From the NCBI RefSeq assembly GCF_013282805.1, contig NZ_CP054038.1:992001-1056000 (forward strand): DNA of 64,000 nt, given 5' to 3'. The notes beneath the pieces are model-generated. The model was not told the origin of the DNA. It saw nothing but the letters and a program-made list of their open reading frames with translations, and made no database searches. This stretch comes from Microbacterium hominis. Lineage in GTDB: Bacteria; Actinomycetota; Actinomycetes; Actinomycetales; Microbacteriaceae. How positions within the stretch are numbered: the stretch's first letter is position 1; each line of letters opens with the position of its first letter. Made by a program: the position numbers and the translations under genes. Shown piece after piece: positions 8,642 to 17,079 of this stretch.

Positions 8642-9742
8642 ATGGAACCCATCGCCGACACCGCCCAGCATCCCCTCCATCCGGCTCGTGACGGAGCCGG
8701 CCGGCTTCTGCTGACCCGTCACGCAGAGGTGGTCGCCGCCGCGGTCGACCCCACCCTGTTCTCGAGCGCGGTCTCCGCCCACCTCCAGGTGCCCAACGGC
8801 CTCGACGGCGACGGGCACGCCGCCGTCCGCCGCGCCCTCGACCCCTTCTTCGCTCCCGACGCGCTCGCGCCACTGGTCGCGCAGCTCGCCCGCGTCGCCG
8901 GCGAGCTCGTCGCGCGCCAGTCGGCCCACGACGCGCACTTCGACGCGGTGGCCGATCTCGGCGCGCGCTTCGCCGTGCGCGGCCAGGCGCTCTGGCTCGG
9001 ATGGCCCGAGGCCATCGACGACATCCTGCTGCAGTGGGTCGCCGACAGTCGTGCGGCCGCCCGCGGCGGCGATCGGACCGCGCTCGCCGCGGCCGCGGAG
9101 CGCTTCGACGCGATCGTGCGGGGGATCCTCGATGACCGGCGGGCGACACCTGCCCGCGACGACGTCACGGGGCGCCTGATGGCGGTGCGCCTCGACGGCG
9201 GTCGCCGTTTCACCGATGCGGAACTCGTGTCGGTGCTGCGCAACTGGACCGGCGGCGACCTGTCGTCGCTGGCGCTGTGCGCCGGCGTGATCGTGCATTG
9301 GCTGGCCGCGCACCCCGACGAGCAGCGCGCGCTCGCCGAGGCGCCGGATGAAGAGCTGGATGCCGCGATCGACGAGATCCTCCGCATCGACGATCCCTTC
9401 GTGTCGAACCGCCGCGTCGCCACGCGCGACACCGTCGTCGGCGGGTGCCCGGTGGCCGCCGGCGAGCACGTCGTGCTGCACTGGCGTCACGCGAACCGCG
9501 ACCCCGACGCGGTGCCCGAGCCGACGGTGTTCCGCCCGGCGGCGAACGCTGCCGCGAACCTGGTCTGGGGGATCGGACCGCACGCGTGCCCCGGCAGGCC
9601 GCTCGCGACCGCCGAGCTGCGGGTGCTGGTGCGCGCGCTGCTGCGCGCGGGAACGATCATCCCGGAGGGGGAGGCGGTGCGCGAGATCGCGCCGGTCGCG
9701 GGATTTCGCACCGTGCCGGTGCGGATCGTCCCGCACGGCTGA
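8642..9742 (+). CDS. Cytochrome P450
   Basis: 366 aa, about 30-40 residues shorter than most bacterial P450s, with the shortening at the N-terminus. It has the I-helix NWTGGDLSS (in place of AGxDTT), the K-helix ExxR in DEILRID, and the heme-thiolate loop VWGIGPHACPGRPLA with the axial Cys. No ferredoxin or reductase gene is adjacent, so electron partners must be elsewhere. TAGGGT lies at about 8604, and GAGGACC before ATG 8642 gives an RBS, so this gene probably has a short leader. The neighbouring SDR protein on the same strand could act on the same substrate; that is inference. Confidence 0.88.
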   Translation: MEPIADTAQHPLHPARDGAGRLLLTRHAEVVAAAVDPTLFSSAVSAHLQVPNGLDGDGHAAVRRALDPFFAPDALAPLVAQLARVAGELVARQSAHDAHFDAVADLGARFAVRGQALWLGWPEAIDDILLQWVADSRAAARGGDRTALAAAAERFDAIVRGILDDRRATPARDDVTGRLMAVRLDGGRRFTDAELVSVLRNWTGGDLSSLALCAGVIVHWLAAHPDEQRALAEAPDEELDAAIDEILRIDDPFVSNRRVATRDTVVGGCPVAAGEHVVLHWRHANRDPDAVPEPTVFRPAANAAANLVWGIGPHACPGRPLATAELRVLVRALLRAGTIIPEGEAVREIAPVAGFRTVPVRIVPHG

Positions 9743-9787
9743 GTCGTCGCCGCACCGGGCCGCCCGCCCGGCCTCTAGGGTGGGATC

Positions 9788-10276
9788 GTGCTCGAGCGCT
9801 CCACACACTCCGCCGCCGTCGTCACGGTGTCCGACCGGTCGGCGCGCGGCGAGCGCGCCGACACGAGCGGACCGCTCGCGGTCGCGGCGCTGCGCGGGGC
9901 CGGGTTCGCGTGCGACGAGGCGCTGGTCGTACCCGACGGCGCCGACCACGTGGAGGCGGCGCTTCGCGCCCTCGTCGCCGGCGGGGTGCGGGTGGTGGTC
10001 ACCACCGGCGGAACCGGGGTCGCACCGCGCGACCAGACACCGGAGGGCACCCTGCGCGTCATCGATCGCGAGCTCCCCGGCATCGCCGAGGAGCTGCGGC
10101 GCCGGGGCGCGCAGGCCAAGCCCCTCGCCCTCGTCTCCCGCGGACGCGCCGGTGTCGCGGCATCCACTCTCATCGTCAACCTGCCCGGATCGACCTCGGG
10201 CGTGGCCGAGGGGATGCCGCTGATCACGTCGCTCGCGGGCCACATCATCGACCAGCTCGACGGGGGCGACCACTGA
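9788..10276 (+). CDS. mogA: Molybdopterin adenylyltransferase, MogA/MoaB family
   Basis: 162 aa. It has the MoCF-binding fold with VVTVSDRSARGERADTSGP at the start, VVTTGGTGVAPRDQTPE and the substrate-binding LIVNLPGSTSGVAEG. It activates molybdopterin as MPT-AMP before MoeA inserts molybdate. Start GTG 9788 lies 6 nt after TAGGGT (9776-9781), a leaderless layout. It is coupled to moaE by a one-base TGATG overlap. Confidence 0.92.
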   Translation: MLERSTHSAAVVTVSDRSARGERADTSGPLAVAALRGAGFACDEALVVPDGADHVEAALRALVAGGVRVVVTTGGTGVAPRDQTPEGTLRVIDRELPGIAEELRRRGAQAKPLALVSRGRAGVAASTLIVNLPGSTSGVAEGMPLITSLAGHIIDQLDGGDH

Positions 10277-10701
10277 TGGTCGTGCGCCTGGCCCGCATCT
10301 CGCCGGAATCGCTCGACCTCGATGCGCATCTCCTCGCCATCGACGACGCCGCGGCGGGTGCCGTGACGACGTTCGTCGGCCGCGTGCGCGACCATGATCC
10401 GGATGCCGCCGGTGCGGTGGTCGCGCTCGAGTACACCGCGCACCCCGACGCCGAGACGACGCTCGCCGCCCTCGCCACGCGCGCGATCGGCGACACCGAC
10501 GCGATCGTCGCCGTGAGCCACCGGGTCGGCCGGCTCGCGGTGGGAGATGCCGCGGTGGTGATCGCGGTGGCCAGCGCCCACCGCGCCGAGGCGTTCGAGG
10601 TGTGCCGCGCGCTGATCGAGATCATCAAGACCGATCTGCCGGTGTGGAAGCGGCAGGTCGAGGCCGACGGCACGACGGCCTGGAAGGGGCTCGGCGGCTG
10701 A
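10276..10701 (+). CDS. moaE: Molybdopterin synthase catalytic subunit MoaE
   Basis: 141 aa, the standard MoaE length. Landmarks are TTFVGRVRDHDPD, LEYTAHPDAE, SHRVGRLAVGDAAV and the catalytic KTDLPVWKRQ with Lys residues that receive the MoaD thiocarboxylate. It transfers sulfur from MoaD to precursor Z (cPMP) to make molybdopterin. The start codon overlaps the mogA stop by one base. moaD is encoded convergently just downstream instead of next to it in the same operon. Confidence 0.95.
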   Translation: MVVRLARISPESLDLDAHLLAIDDAAAGAVTTFVGRVRDHDPDAAGAVVALEYTAHPDAETTLAALATRAIGDTDAIVAVSHRVGRLAVGDAAVVIAVASAHRAEAFEVCRALIEIIKTDLPVWKRQVEADGTTAWKGLGG

Positions 10702-10713
10702 GCGGTCGCCGCC

Positions 10714-10763
10714 GTGGTCTGCGGGCGGGTCAGCCGCCGTGGTCTGCGGGCGGGTCAGCCGCC
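10714..10763. repeat. 25-bp tandem duplication at the moaD 3' end
   Basis: Two identical 25-bp units (10714-10738 and 10739-10763). The right unit contains the last codons and stop of moaD (antisense TCA at 10755-10757); the left unit is an untranslated copy of the same bases. It lies between the convergent moaE and moaD genes. Confidence 0.9.
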
Positions 10764-10988
10764 GGCGAACGGCGGCAGCACGTCGACGAGCGTGTCGGCG
10801 GTGAGCACAGTGTCGTCGTCGGCGCGCTCTCCGGCGACCAGCACCGCGCACCGGGGGAGGATGCCGCCCAGGCCCGGGTGGTCGGCGGCCACGGCGACGC
10901 GCAGCGCGCCGAGCGTGGCTTCGCCGCGGGTCTCCTCGTCGCGGCCGGCGGCCTCCTGCGCGGCGGCGAAGTAGCGCACCCGCGCCAT
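10755..10988 (-). CDS. moaD: Molybdopterin synthase sulfur carrier MoaD (ThiS family)
   Basis: 77 aa, a beta-grasp protein with RVRYFAAAQEAAG at the N-terminus and the essential C-terminal PPFAGG; the terminal Gly-Gly is adenylated by MoeB and thiocarboxylated. It is the last gene of the six-gene minus-strand Moco operon and its start overlaps the stop of the DUF6457 gene by one base. Confidence 0.92.
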   Translation of the reverse strand: MARVRYFAAAQEAAGRDEETRGEATLGALRVAVAADHPGLGGILPRCAVLVAGERADDDTVLTADTLVDVLPPFAGG

Positions 10989-11278
10989 CAGGGCTGGTCC
11001 GGCGCGGCCTCGGCGCCCGCAGGTCCCGTGGCCAGGGCGACCACTGCGGCGAGGGCTTCGCGCACGGCCGACGCATCGCCGCCCGAGCGGCCCGCGGCCA
11101 GACCCGCGACGAAGGCGCCCAGGGGGGCCGCGGGGCGCGCGACGCTGGTGGCGACATCACGGGTGAGGTCGAGCACGGCGGCGACCGGCACCTGCTCGGG
11201 CTCGAGCCCGAAGTGCGCGCACAGCGCCTGCGCCCAGGCGTCGAGGGCTTCCGGGGGAAGAGTGCGGGAATCCGTCAT
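10988..11278 (-). CDS. DUF6457 family protein in the Moco operon
   Basis: 96 aa, acidic and Ala-rich, helical. LDAWAQALCAHFGLEPEQVPVAAVLDLTRDVATSVARPAAPLGAF is the conserved core, divided here by its LTRDVA centre; it matches the short DUF6457 proteins that sit beside mobA in actinobacterial molybdenum operons. The ATG at 11278 overlaps the mobA stop (ATGA). A Moco-related accessory role is inferred from position alone; no catalytic residues are visible. Confidence 0.75.
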   Translation of the reverse strand: MTDSRTLPPEALDAWAQALCAHFGLEPEQVPVAAVLDLTRDVATSVARPAAPLGAFVAGLAAGRSGGDASAVREALAAVVALATGPAGAEAAPDQP

Positions 11279-11901
11279 GATGCCTCCTCGGGACGGTCGG
11301 CGAGCGCGCGGGCTCTGTGCAGATCCTCCCACGTGTCGACGTCGTCGGTCAGGCCCTGCAGGTCGGTGATCACGGTGATCGCACGGTCGTCGAACAGTGC
11401 GCGCACCGGCGCGTCGCGCGCCGCGTCGGGCACCGCGTAGGCGCTCTCGCGCAGGGCGTCGGTGCGGTAGAGGCCGGTCAGCCACTGCGGCCGCCCGGTG
11501 CGGTCGCCCAGACACAGCCCGTCGCTGTCCGTGCCCAGCAGCGCCGCGTCGGCCGTCAGCCGCGCGACCGCCTCGTCGGCGCGGGGCAGATCGCACGCGA
11601 GCAGCAGGGTCCACGCCGGGATCTCGCCCGTGGCATCCCAGGCCCGGAGCGCGGCGACCGTGGCGGCGGCGGGGCCGGCGAACGGCGGATCCTCGCGCAC
11701 CCAGTCCACGTCGGTGCGCTCTTCGAGCACGGGCGCGACGACCGTGATCGGCCGGGCGCCGGCATCCCTCGCCCCCGCGATCGCGGCGGCCAGCAGCGAT
11801 CGGCCGCCGATCTCCAGCAGCGGCTTGGCACGGCCGTCGAGCCTCGTCGCGCGTCCGCCGGCGAGCAGGATCGCCCCGACGGCGTCGCTGAGCGTGCTCA
11901 C
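11275..11901 (-). CDS. mobA: Molybdenum cofactor guanylyltransferase MobA-like protein
   Basis: 208 aa. The nucleotidyltransferase signature [24 protein letters not shown] binds GTP and the pyrophosphate (centre [11 protein letters not shown]), and [14 protein letters not shown] carries the metal-binding Asp. It attaches GMP to Mo-molybdopterin to form the dinucleotide form used by DMSO-reductase family enzymes such as the FdhF-like protein. Start is GTG at 11901, overlapping the moaC stop (GTGA). Confidence 0.88.
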   Translation of the reverse strand: MSTLSDAVGAILLAGGRATRLDGRAKPLLEIGGRSLLAAAIAGARDAGARPITVVAPVLEERTDVDWVREDPPFAGPAAATVAALRAWDATGEIPAWTLLLACDLPRADEAVARLTADAALLGTDSDGLCLGDRTGRPQWLTGLYRTDALRESAYAVPDAARDAPVRALFDDRAITVITDLQGLTDDVDTWEDLHRARALADRPEEAS

Positions 11902-12377
11902 GCGTCCTCGCCCGGCCGCAGCCACGCGCCGCTCTTGCCGCCGGTCTTGGCGACGATGCGCACGTGCTCGATCGAGGTGCCCTTGTCGAGGCCCTTCACC
12001 ATGTCGACGACGGCGAGGGCGGCGACCGAGACGGCCGTGAGCGCCTCCATCTCGACGCCGGTGCGGTCGGCGGTGCGCACGGTCGCCTCGATCTCCACGC
12101 CGCCCTCGACGACGCCCAGATCGACCGCCGCGCCGTGCACGCCGATCACGTGTGCGAGGGGCAGCAGGTCGGGCGTGCGCTTGGCGGCCTGGATGCCGGC
12201 GATGCGGGCCACCGCGAGCACGTCGCCCTTGGGCACCGCGCCGTCGCGGAGGGCGGTGACCACCTCGGGCGCGCACCGCACGAACCCGCGCGCCGTGGCG
12301 GCGCGCACGGTCGGCTGCTTCTGGGTGACGTCGACCATGCGGGCGTGGCCGGCGTCATCGAGGTGGGTGAAGCTCAT
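11898..12377 (-). CDS. moaC: Cyclic pyranopterin monophosphate synthase MoaC
   Basis: 159 aa, full length. Recognised by [45 protein letters not shown], the [17 protein letters not shown] segment, DMVKGLDKG and the C-terminal KTGGKSG. With MoaA it converts GTP to cPMP. The ATG at 12377 overlaps the moeA stop (ATGA), giving tight translational coupling. Confidence 0.95.
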   Translation of the reverse strand: MSFTHLDDAGHARMVDVTQKQPTVRAATARGFVRCAPEVVTALRDGAVPKGDVLAVARIAGIQAAKRTPDLLPLAHVIGVHGAAVDLGVVEGGVEIEATVRTADRTGVEMEALTAVSVAALAVVDMVKGLDKGTSIEHVRIVAKTGGKSGAWLRPGEDA

Positions 12378-13621
12378 GTGATCAGCATGACATCGACGAC
12401 ATCGCCGGTGCGCACCGCGTCGATCTCCGCCGGGACGATCGCGTACGCCTCGGCCCGGCCGAGTCCGCCCGGCAGGTGCGACCCGCCCGCGGTCGCGGGG
12501 ACCGCACGCCAGTGCGCCGGATCGGACCGGTCGAGCACCAGCGGCAGGTACTGCCGCCGCTCGGGCGGCGTGCGCCACCCGGTCGCGGCGGCCAGGCGCA
12601 GGAGAGGCCGGCCGGTCGTGCTGCGCCCCTGCATCGTCAGCAGCGCGGGGCGCACGAACACCTCGAACGAGACGGCGGCGCTCACCGGATTGCCGGGCAG
12701 CCCGAACAGCAGCGTGCCGTCGTCGAGCACGCCGAAGCCCTGTGGCTTGCCCGGCTGCATCGCGATCTTCGAGAACTCCATGGCATCGGCCAGCGCGGTC
12801 TTCACGACCTCGTAGGCGCCGGCGCTCACACCGCCCGAGAAGACCACGGCGTCCGCGCGGAGGGCACGCGCTTCGGCCACCGCCCGCGCGGGGCCGTCGC
12901 CATCGTCGGACACGGTCATCCGGAGCACGACCTCGGCGCCGGCCTCAGCGCAGAGCTCGGCGAGGAGGCGGCTGTTGGACTCCGGGATCTGTCCGCGCGA
13001 GAGCGGCTCCCCGGGAGGGACGAGCTCGGAGCCGGTGGAGACGACGGCCACCCGCGGCGGGCGGGCCACGCGCACGCGGTCGACGCCGGCAGCGGCCGCC
13101 GCGGACAGCTGCAGCGCGCCGAGGCGGATGCCCGCCGGCAGCAGCTCCGCGCCGACCCGGGCGTCTTCGCCGGCGCGGCGGATGTGCGCGCCGATCCCTC
13201 GGGGCGCGGCGAGCACGGCGATCTCGCCGAGGGAGTCGGCGAGGCCCCCGGCGGTGTCCTCGAAGGGCACGATGGCGTCGGCGTCGGCGGGAACGGGGGA
13301 CCCGGTCATGATGCGCGCGGCCTGGCCCGGCGAGAGCGCGGGATCGAGCGCGGTGCCGGCGGGAAGGTCGGCCACCACGGTCAGGTGCACCGGTGCGTCG
13401 GGGCGGGCGTGCGCGACGTCGGCGAAGCGCACGGCGAATCCGTCCATCGCCGAGTTGTCGAACACCGGGATGTCCACGTGCGCGCGCACCGGCTCGGCGA
13501 GCGTGCGGCCGTGCGCGGCATCCATCGAGGTCTCGACGGTCTCGACCCGCCGCGCGGCGGCGAGCACGCGGGCGAGGTGCTCCTCGACGCTGCGCAGCGC
13601 GGCGGCCGGCTCGCCGGTCAT
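12374..13621 (-). CDS. moeA: Molybdopterin molybdotransferase MoeA
   Basis: 415 aa. Domain I carries [16 protein letters not shown], the [19 protein letters not shown] core and [11 protein letters not shown]. The MoCF-like domain has [15 protein letters not shown] and [36 protein letters not shown] marks the domain before the C-terminal beta-barrel. It inserts molybdate into MPT-AMP made by MogA. Start ATG 13621 overlaps the stop of the MoeB-like gene. Confidence 0.94.
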   Translation of the reverse strand: MTGEPAAALRSVEEHLARVLAAARRVETVETSMDAAHGRTLAEPVRAHVDIPVFDNSAMDGFAVRFADVAHARPDAPVHLTVVADLPAGTALDPALSPGQAARIMTGSPVPADADAIVPFEDTAGGLADSLGEIAVLAAPRGIGAHIRRAGEDARVGAELLPAGIRLGALQLSAAAAAGVDRVRVARPPRVAVVSTGSELVPPGEPLSRGQIPESNSRLLAELCAEAGAEVVLRMTVSDDGDGPARAVAEARALRADAVVFSGGVSAGAYEVVKTALADAMEFSKIAMQPGKPQGFGVLDDGTLLFGLPGNPVSAAVSFEVFVRPALLTMQGRSTTGRPLLRLAAATGWRTPPERRQYLPLVLDRSDPAHWRAVPATAGGSHLPGGLGRAEAYAIVPAEIDAVRTGDVVDVMLIT

Positions 13622-14826
13622 ACGGCGGCTCCGGGCGCTGCCAGCGGGCGGGATGCCGCGCTCCGCCACGCCTGCATGCCGCCCTCGAGCACGGTGGCGT
13701 CGATGCCCTGCCGCGCGAGGGCGTCGGCGGCGCGGCGGGCGCGGCCCGATGCCTCGCACACGAGCACGAGCGGGCGGCCGTCGCCGTCATCGGCTGCGGC
13801 GGCGGGATCGGCGAGGAGTTCGGCGAGGGGCACGTGGCGTGAGCCGGGCACCATGCCGCGCACCGTCTCGAAGTCCTCGCGCACATCGACGATGTCGAAG
13901 GCGTCGGGGCCCGCCTCTGTCAGCGCGGCGGCGGTGGTGACCGAGACCGCGCCGGTCCGCCGCGTCGGGGCGGGCGCGGCCGCGGGCGTGGCCGCGGGCG
14001 TGGCCGCGGGCGTGGCCGCGGGCGTGGCCGCGGGGACGGTCTCGGCCGCACGCGCGGCGGCGCGACGGGCGCGCAGCGGCACCTCGCTCTGCCGGGCGCG
14101 CAGGGAGTCGATCACGAGCACGCGGCCCAGCAGCGGCTCGCCGATGCCGGCGATGAGCTTGATCGCCTCCATGGCCAGGAGGGATCCGACCTGGAGGCAC
14201 AGCGCGCCCAGCACCCCGACCTGTGCACAGGTGGGCACCTCGCCGGCGCTTCCCGGCGGGTAGAGGTCGGCCAGGCGCACCGGCGGCACGCCGGCCGGCG
14301 GGGCGGACCAGAACACGGTCGCCTGCGCGTCGAACTCCTGCACCGTGCCCCACACGAGCGGCACGCCGAGCGACTCGCACGCGGCCGCGACGGCCTCGCG
14401 GGTCTCGAAGGTGTCGGAGCCGTCGATCACGACGTCGGCGCCCCGCAGCAGATCGGCCGCGTTCCAGGCCGTCAGGCGCTCGGCGATGCCCCGCACGACG
14501 GTGGCGGACAGATCCGCGGCGGCACGCGCCGCACTGTCGATCTTGGCGGTGCCCACGTCGCGGTGGCGATGCAGCACCTGACGCTGCAGGTTCGAGGCAT
14601 CCACCGTGTCGTCGTCGATCACGGTGAGCGTGCCGATGCCGGCGGCGGCGAGGGCGAGGATCACCGGCGAGCCGAGGCCGCCCGCGCCGACGACCGCGAC
14701 GTGCGCGGCGGCCAGGCGCCGCTGGCCGATCTCGCCCAGGCCCGCGAGCACGCGGTGGCGCGCGGTGCGCGCGCGTTCCTCGTCGCTGAGCGCGGCGACG
14801 GGTTCGACCAGGGGCGGCAGCGGCAT
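13618..14826 (-). CDS. moeB: MoeB/ThiF-type adenylyltransferase fused to a rhodanese domain
   Basis: 402 aa. Residues about 15-250 are an E1-like ThiF/MoeB domain: VAVVGAGGLGSPVILALAAAG (nucleotide loop, centre GAGGLGS), the Asp of VIDDDTVDASNLQRQ, and PTCAQVGVLGALC. Residues about 295-395 are a rhodanese domain with active-site Cys in LVCEASGRARR. It adenylates and sulfurates MoaD, the MoeZ/MOCS3 architecture. The first CxxC zinc pair usually present (CYRC-like) is replaced by VRLADLY, and the second is also missing. The linker is a (TPAA)n repeat encoded by 12-bp tandem repeats. First gene of the Moco operon. Confidence 0.88.
   Translation of the reverse strand: MPLPPLVEPVAALSDEERARTARHRVLAGLGEIGQRRLAAAHVAVVGAGGLGSPVILALAAAGIGTLTVIDDDTVDASNLQRQVLHRHRDVGTAKIDSAARAAADLSATVVRGIAERLTAWNAADLLRGADVVIDGSDTFETREAVAAACESLGVPLVWGTVQEFDAQATVFWSAPPAGVPPVRLADLYPPGSAGEVPTCAQVGVLGALCLQVGSLLAMEAIKLIAGIGEPLLGRVLVIDSLRARQSEVPLRARRAAARAAETVPAATPAATPAATPAATPAAAPAPTRRTGAVSVTTAAALTEAGPDAFDIVDVREDFETVRGMVPGSRHVPLAELLADPAAAADDGDGRPLVLVCEASGRARRAADALARQGIDATVLEGGMQAWRSAASRPLAAPGAAV
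13978..14034. repeat. 12-bp tandem repeat encoding the (TPAA)n linker
   Basis: Four full copies of GGCCGCGGGCGT (plus-strand sense, 13978-14025) and a partial fifth lie in frame within the MoeB-rhodanese linker. Copy-number change would lengthen or shorten the linker by four residues without breaking the frame. Confidence 0.85.
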
Positions 14827-14882
14827 GCTCAACAGGCTAGTCCCGCATCGCCGGGCGCGGGCCGCGACGCCGCGTCTCCGTG

Positions 14883-14969
14883 CGATCCGGAAACCGGATG
14901 CCCTCGCACCTTCCGGACCCAGGCGGCGATCCGCTCCGGGAAGGGTGCCGACCTCCGGTTTCCGGATCG
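14883..14969. repeat. Intergenic hairpin element, copy A
   Basis: An 87-bp imperfect inverted repeat with 16-nt perfect outer arms (14883-14898 and 14954-14969, CGATCCGGAAACCGGA). The inner part also pairs partly. A homologous 86-bp element lies at 48494-48579 with the same outer arms and the same internal TTCCGGAC and CGCTCCGG blocks. It lies between divergent moeB and the MerR-TOBE gene. Nature unknown: REP-like element, structured RNA or regulatory site. Confidence 0.75.
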
Positions 14970-15057
14970 GCCCAGGGCGTCCGAACGCGGCACCAGCAAG
15001 CGCAGATGCGGCGGATCGGCTCTGGGAACGCCGCAGATGCGGTGCTAGCGTGACGGC

Positions 15058-15447
15058 ATGGACTACAAGATCTCCCAGGCGGCGCGTCTGCTGGGGGTCA
15101 GTGACGACACCGTGCGCCGGTGGGTGGATGCCGGTGTGCTGCCGGTCACCGACGCGAGCCCCGCCGAGGTGCCCGGCGAGGCGCTCGCCGCCCGCGCGGT
15201 CGCCCTCGCCGCCGATGCGGAGGACCCCGCCGACATGCTCTCGAGCGCCCGCAACCGCTTCGTGGGACTGGTCACGCGCGTGCAGGTCGATGGGGTGATG
15301 GCGCAGGTCGACATCCAGTCCGGCCCGCACCGGGTGGTCTCCCTCATGTCGGCCGAGGCGGTGCACGAGATGGGGCTGGAGGTCGGCGGGCTCGCCGTCG
15401 CCGTCGTGAAGGCCACCACCGTCATCGTCGAGACCCCGAGGAGCTGA
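15058..15447 (+). CDS. MerR-type HTH/TOBE molybdate-binding protein
   Basis: 129 aa. Residues 3-50 are an excisionase/MerR-like winged helix (YKISQAARLLGVSDDTVRRWVDAG). Residues about 62-127 are a TOBE (Mop) molybdate-binding domain (SSARNRFVGLVTRVQVDGVMAQVDIQ). It resembles molybdate-responsive DNA-binding proteins encoded beside modABC. Leaderless start: TAGCGT 15046-15051, ATG 15058. Only one base separates it from modA, so it is probably the first gene of mop-modABC and may regulate it. The adjacent ModC lacks its own TOBE domain. Confidence 0.85.
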   Translation: MDYKISQAARLLGVSDDTVRRWVDAGVLPVTDASPAEVPGEALAARAVALAADAEDPADMLSSARNRFVGLVTRVQVDGVMAQVDIQSGPHRVVSLMSAEAVHEMGLEVGGLAVAVVKATTVIVETPRS

Positions 15448-15448
15448 C

Positions 15449-16258
15449 GTGCGCGGCATCCGCCCCCGACTGAGGGCAGGCTCCGTGCTCGCCGCCGCCC
15501 TGCTGCTGGCGGGGTGCGCCGCGCAAGCAGAGGGCGCTCGCGACGGCGCGGAGGACACCACCCCCGCACCGGCGTCGCAGGAGCTGAGCGGTGAGCTCAC
15601 CGTGTACGCCGCCGCCTCGCTCGCAGCCGCCTTCGACGAGATCGCGACCCGGTTCGAAGTGCTCCATCCCTCGCTCGAGGTGCTCCCGCTCATCTCCGAC
15701 GGCTCGAGCACCCTCGCCACGCAGCTGGTCGAGGGCGCGCCCGCCGACGTGTTCGCCTCGGCCGACGAGGCGAACATGCAGAAGGTCGTCGACGCAGGTC
15801 TCGCGTCGGATCCGGTCGTGTTCGCCACCAACACGCTCGTGATCGTCGTGCCGGCGGGCAACCCGGGCGGCGTGAAGATCATCGAGGACCTCGCCTGGCC
15901 CGAGACCGAGGTGGTGCTGTGCGCCCCCGAGGTGCCGTGCGGTGCGGCATCCCTCGCCCTGCTCGACGCGCAGCGGGTGCAGGTCGAGCCGGTGAGCCTG
16001 GAGCAGAGCGTCACCGCCGTGCTCACCAAGGTCGCCGCCGGCGAGGCGGACGCCGGCCTCGTGTACGCGACCGACCTCGCCCGAGCCGAGGATGTGCAGG
16101 CGGTGGCGGCCGAGGGGGCCGAGCGCATCGTCAACCGGTACCCGATCGCGCCGCTGGGGGATGCCCCGAACCCGGCAGCCGCGCAGGCGTTCGCCGACTT
16201 CGTCGCGGGTGAGGAGGGGCAGGCGGTGCTCGCCGAGTTCGGATTCGGCGCGCCGTGA
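15449..16258 (+). CDS. modA: Molybdate ABC transporter substrate-binding lipoprotein ModA
   Basis: 269 aa. A lipobox (LLLAGC) gives a lipid-anchored mature protein. ELTVYAAASLAAAFDEIA, GSSTLATQLVEGAPADVFASAD and the C-terminal YPIAPL are diagnostic of ModA; the Ser residues in AAAS and DGSS bind the oxyanion. Start GTG 15449, one base after the previous stop; its own stop overlaps the modB GTG (GTGA). Confidence 0.93.
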   Translation: MRGIRPRLRAGSVLAAALLLAGCAAQAEGARDGAEDTTPAPASQELSGELTVYAAASLAAAFDEIATRFEVLHPSLEVLPLISDGSSTLATQLVEGAPADVFASADEANMQKVVDAGLASDPVVFATNTLVIVVPAGNPGGVKIIEDLAWPETEVVLCAPEVPCGAASLALLDAQRVQVEPVSLEQSVTAVLTKVAAGEADAGLVYATDLARAEDVQAVAAEGAERIVNRYPIAPLGDAPNPAAAQAFADFVAGEEGQAVLAEFGFGAP

Positions 16259-17079
16259 GTGCGCGCACCGCGGCTGCGGCGGCCGAGACCCGCGGCTTCA
16301 TCCCGCGCGTGCTGGCCGTTCCCGCCGTCATCGGGCTGGCGCTGCTGATCGTGCCGCTGCTCGCCCTCGTGCAGCGGGTGGAATGGTCGACGCTGTGGAC
16401 CGACATCACCGCACCTGAAGCGCGGGCGGCGCTCGTGCTCTCGCTGCAGACGGCGCTGACCGCCACCGCCGTGTGCGTCGTGCTGGGCGTGCCGCTGGCG
16501 CTCGTGATCGCCCGCGCGAACGCGCGCACGGCCGCCGTGCTGCGCGCCCTCGTCACCGTGCCCCTCGTGCTTCCGCCGATGGTCGGCGGTGTGGCGCTGC
16601 TCTTCCTGTTCGGGCGCAGCGGGGCGCTCGGTCAGCTCCTGGCCGAGTGGGGCGTGCGCATCACGTTCACCACGACCGCCGTGGTGATCGCGCAGACCTT
16701 CGTCGCGCTGCCGTTCCTGGTGCTCGCGGTGGAAGGAGCGCTGCGGGCGACCGGGGTCGGCTTCGAGCAGACCGCAGCGGCTCTGGGCGCCGGGCGCTGG
16801 ACGATCCTGCGCCGGATCACCCTGCCGCTGGCCGCGCCCGGCCTGATCGCGGGGGTCGTGCTGTGCTTCGCCCGGGCGATCGGCGAGTTCGGTGCGACCG
16901 CGCTGTTCGCCGGCAATGCGCCGGGGGTCACCCAGACGATGCCCCTCGCGATCTACACCGCCTTCAACGGCGCGGGGGTCTCGCAGGGCACCGCGGTGGC
17001 GCTGTCACTGCTGCTGCTGGTCACCGCCATCGGCGTGCTGGTGCTCGTGCGCGCCTGGCGCGGCGAGGTGCCGCGATGA
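16255..17079 (+). CDS. modB: Molybdate ABC transporter permease ModB
   Basis: 274 aa, five to six membrane helices. The conserved permease loop EQTAAALGAGRWTILRRITLPLAAPG contacts ModC, and the family segment FARAIGEFGATALFAGN precedes the last helices. It forms the membrane channel for molybdate. It overlaps modA (GTGA) and modC (ATGA). Confidence 0.92.
   Translation: MSARTAAAAAETRGFIPRVLAVPAVIGLALLIVPLLALVQRVEWSTLWTDITAPEARAALVLSLQTALTATAVCVVLGVPLALVIARANARTAAVLRALVTVPLVLPPMVGGVALLFLFGRSGALGQLLAEWGVRITFTTTAVVIAQTFVALPFLVLAVEGALRATGVGFEQTAAALGAGRWTILRRITLPLAAPGLIAGVVLCFARAIGEFGATALFAGNAPGVTQTMPLAIYTAFNGAGVSQGTAVALSLLLLVTAIGVLVLVRAWRGEVPR

Noticed and set aside
7028..10273. A 1081-codon minus-strand frame across the SDR, P450 and mogA genes
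   Set aside because: Antisense to three well-supported genes, and its composition is Arg/His/Gly-rich with no recognisable domain.
13978..14034. Minisatellite or mobile repeat in moeB
   Set aside because: The 12-bp units keep the frame and encode a TPAA linker, so it is an internal coding repeat.
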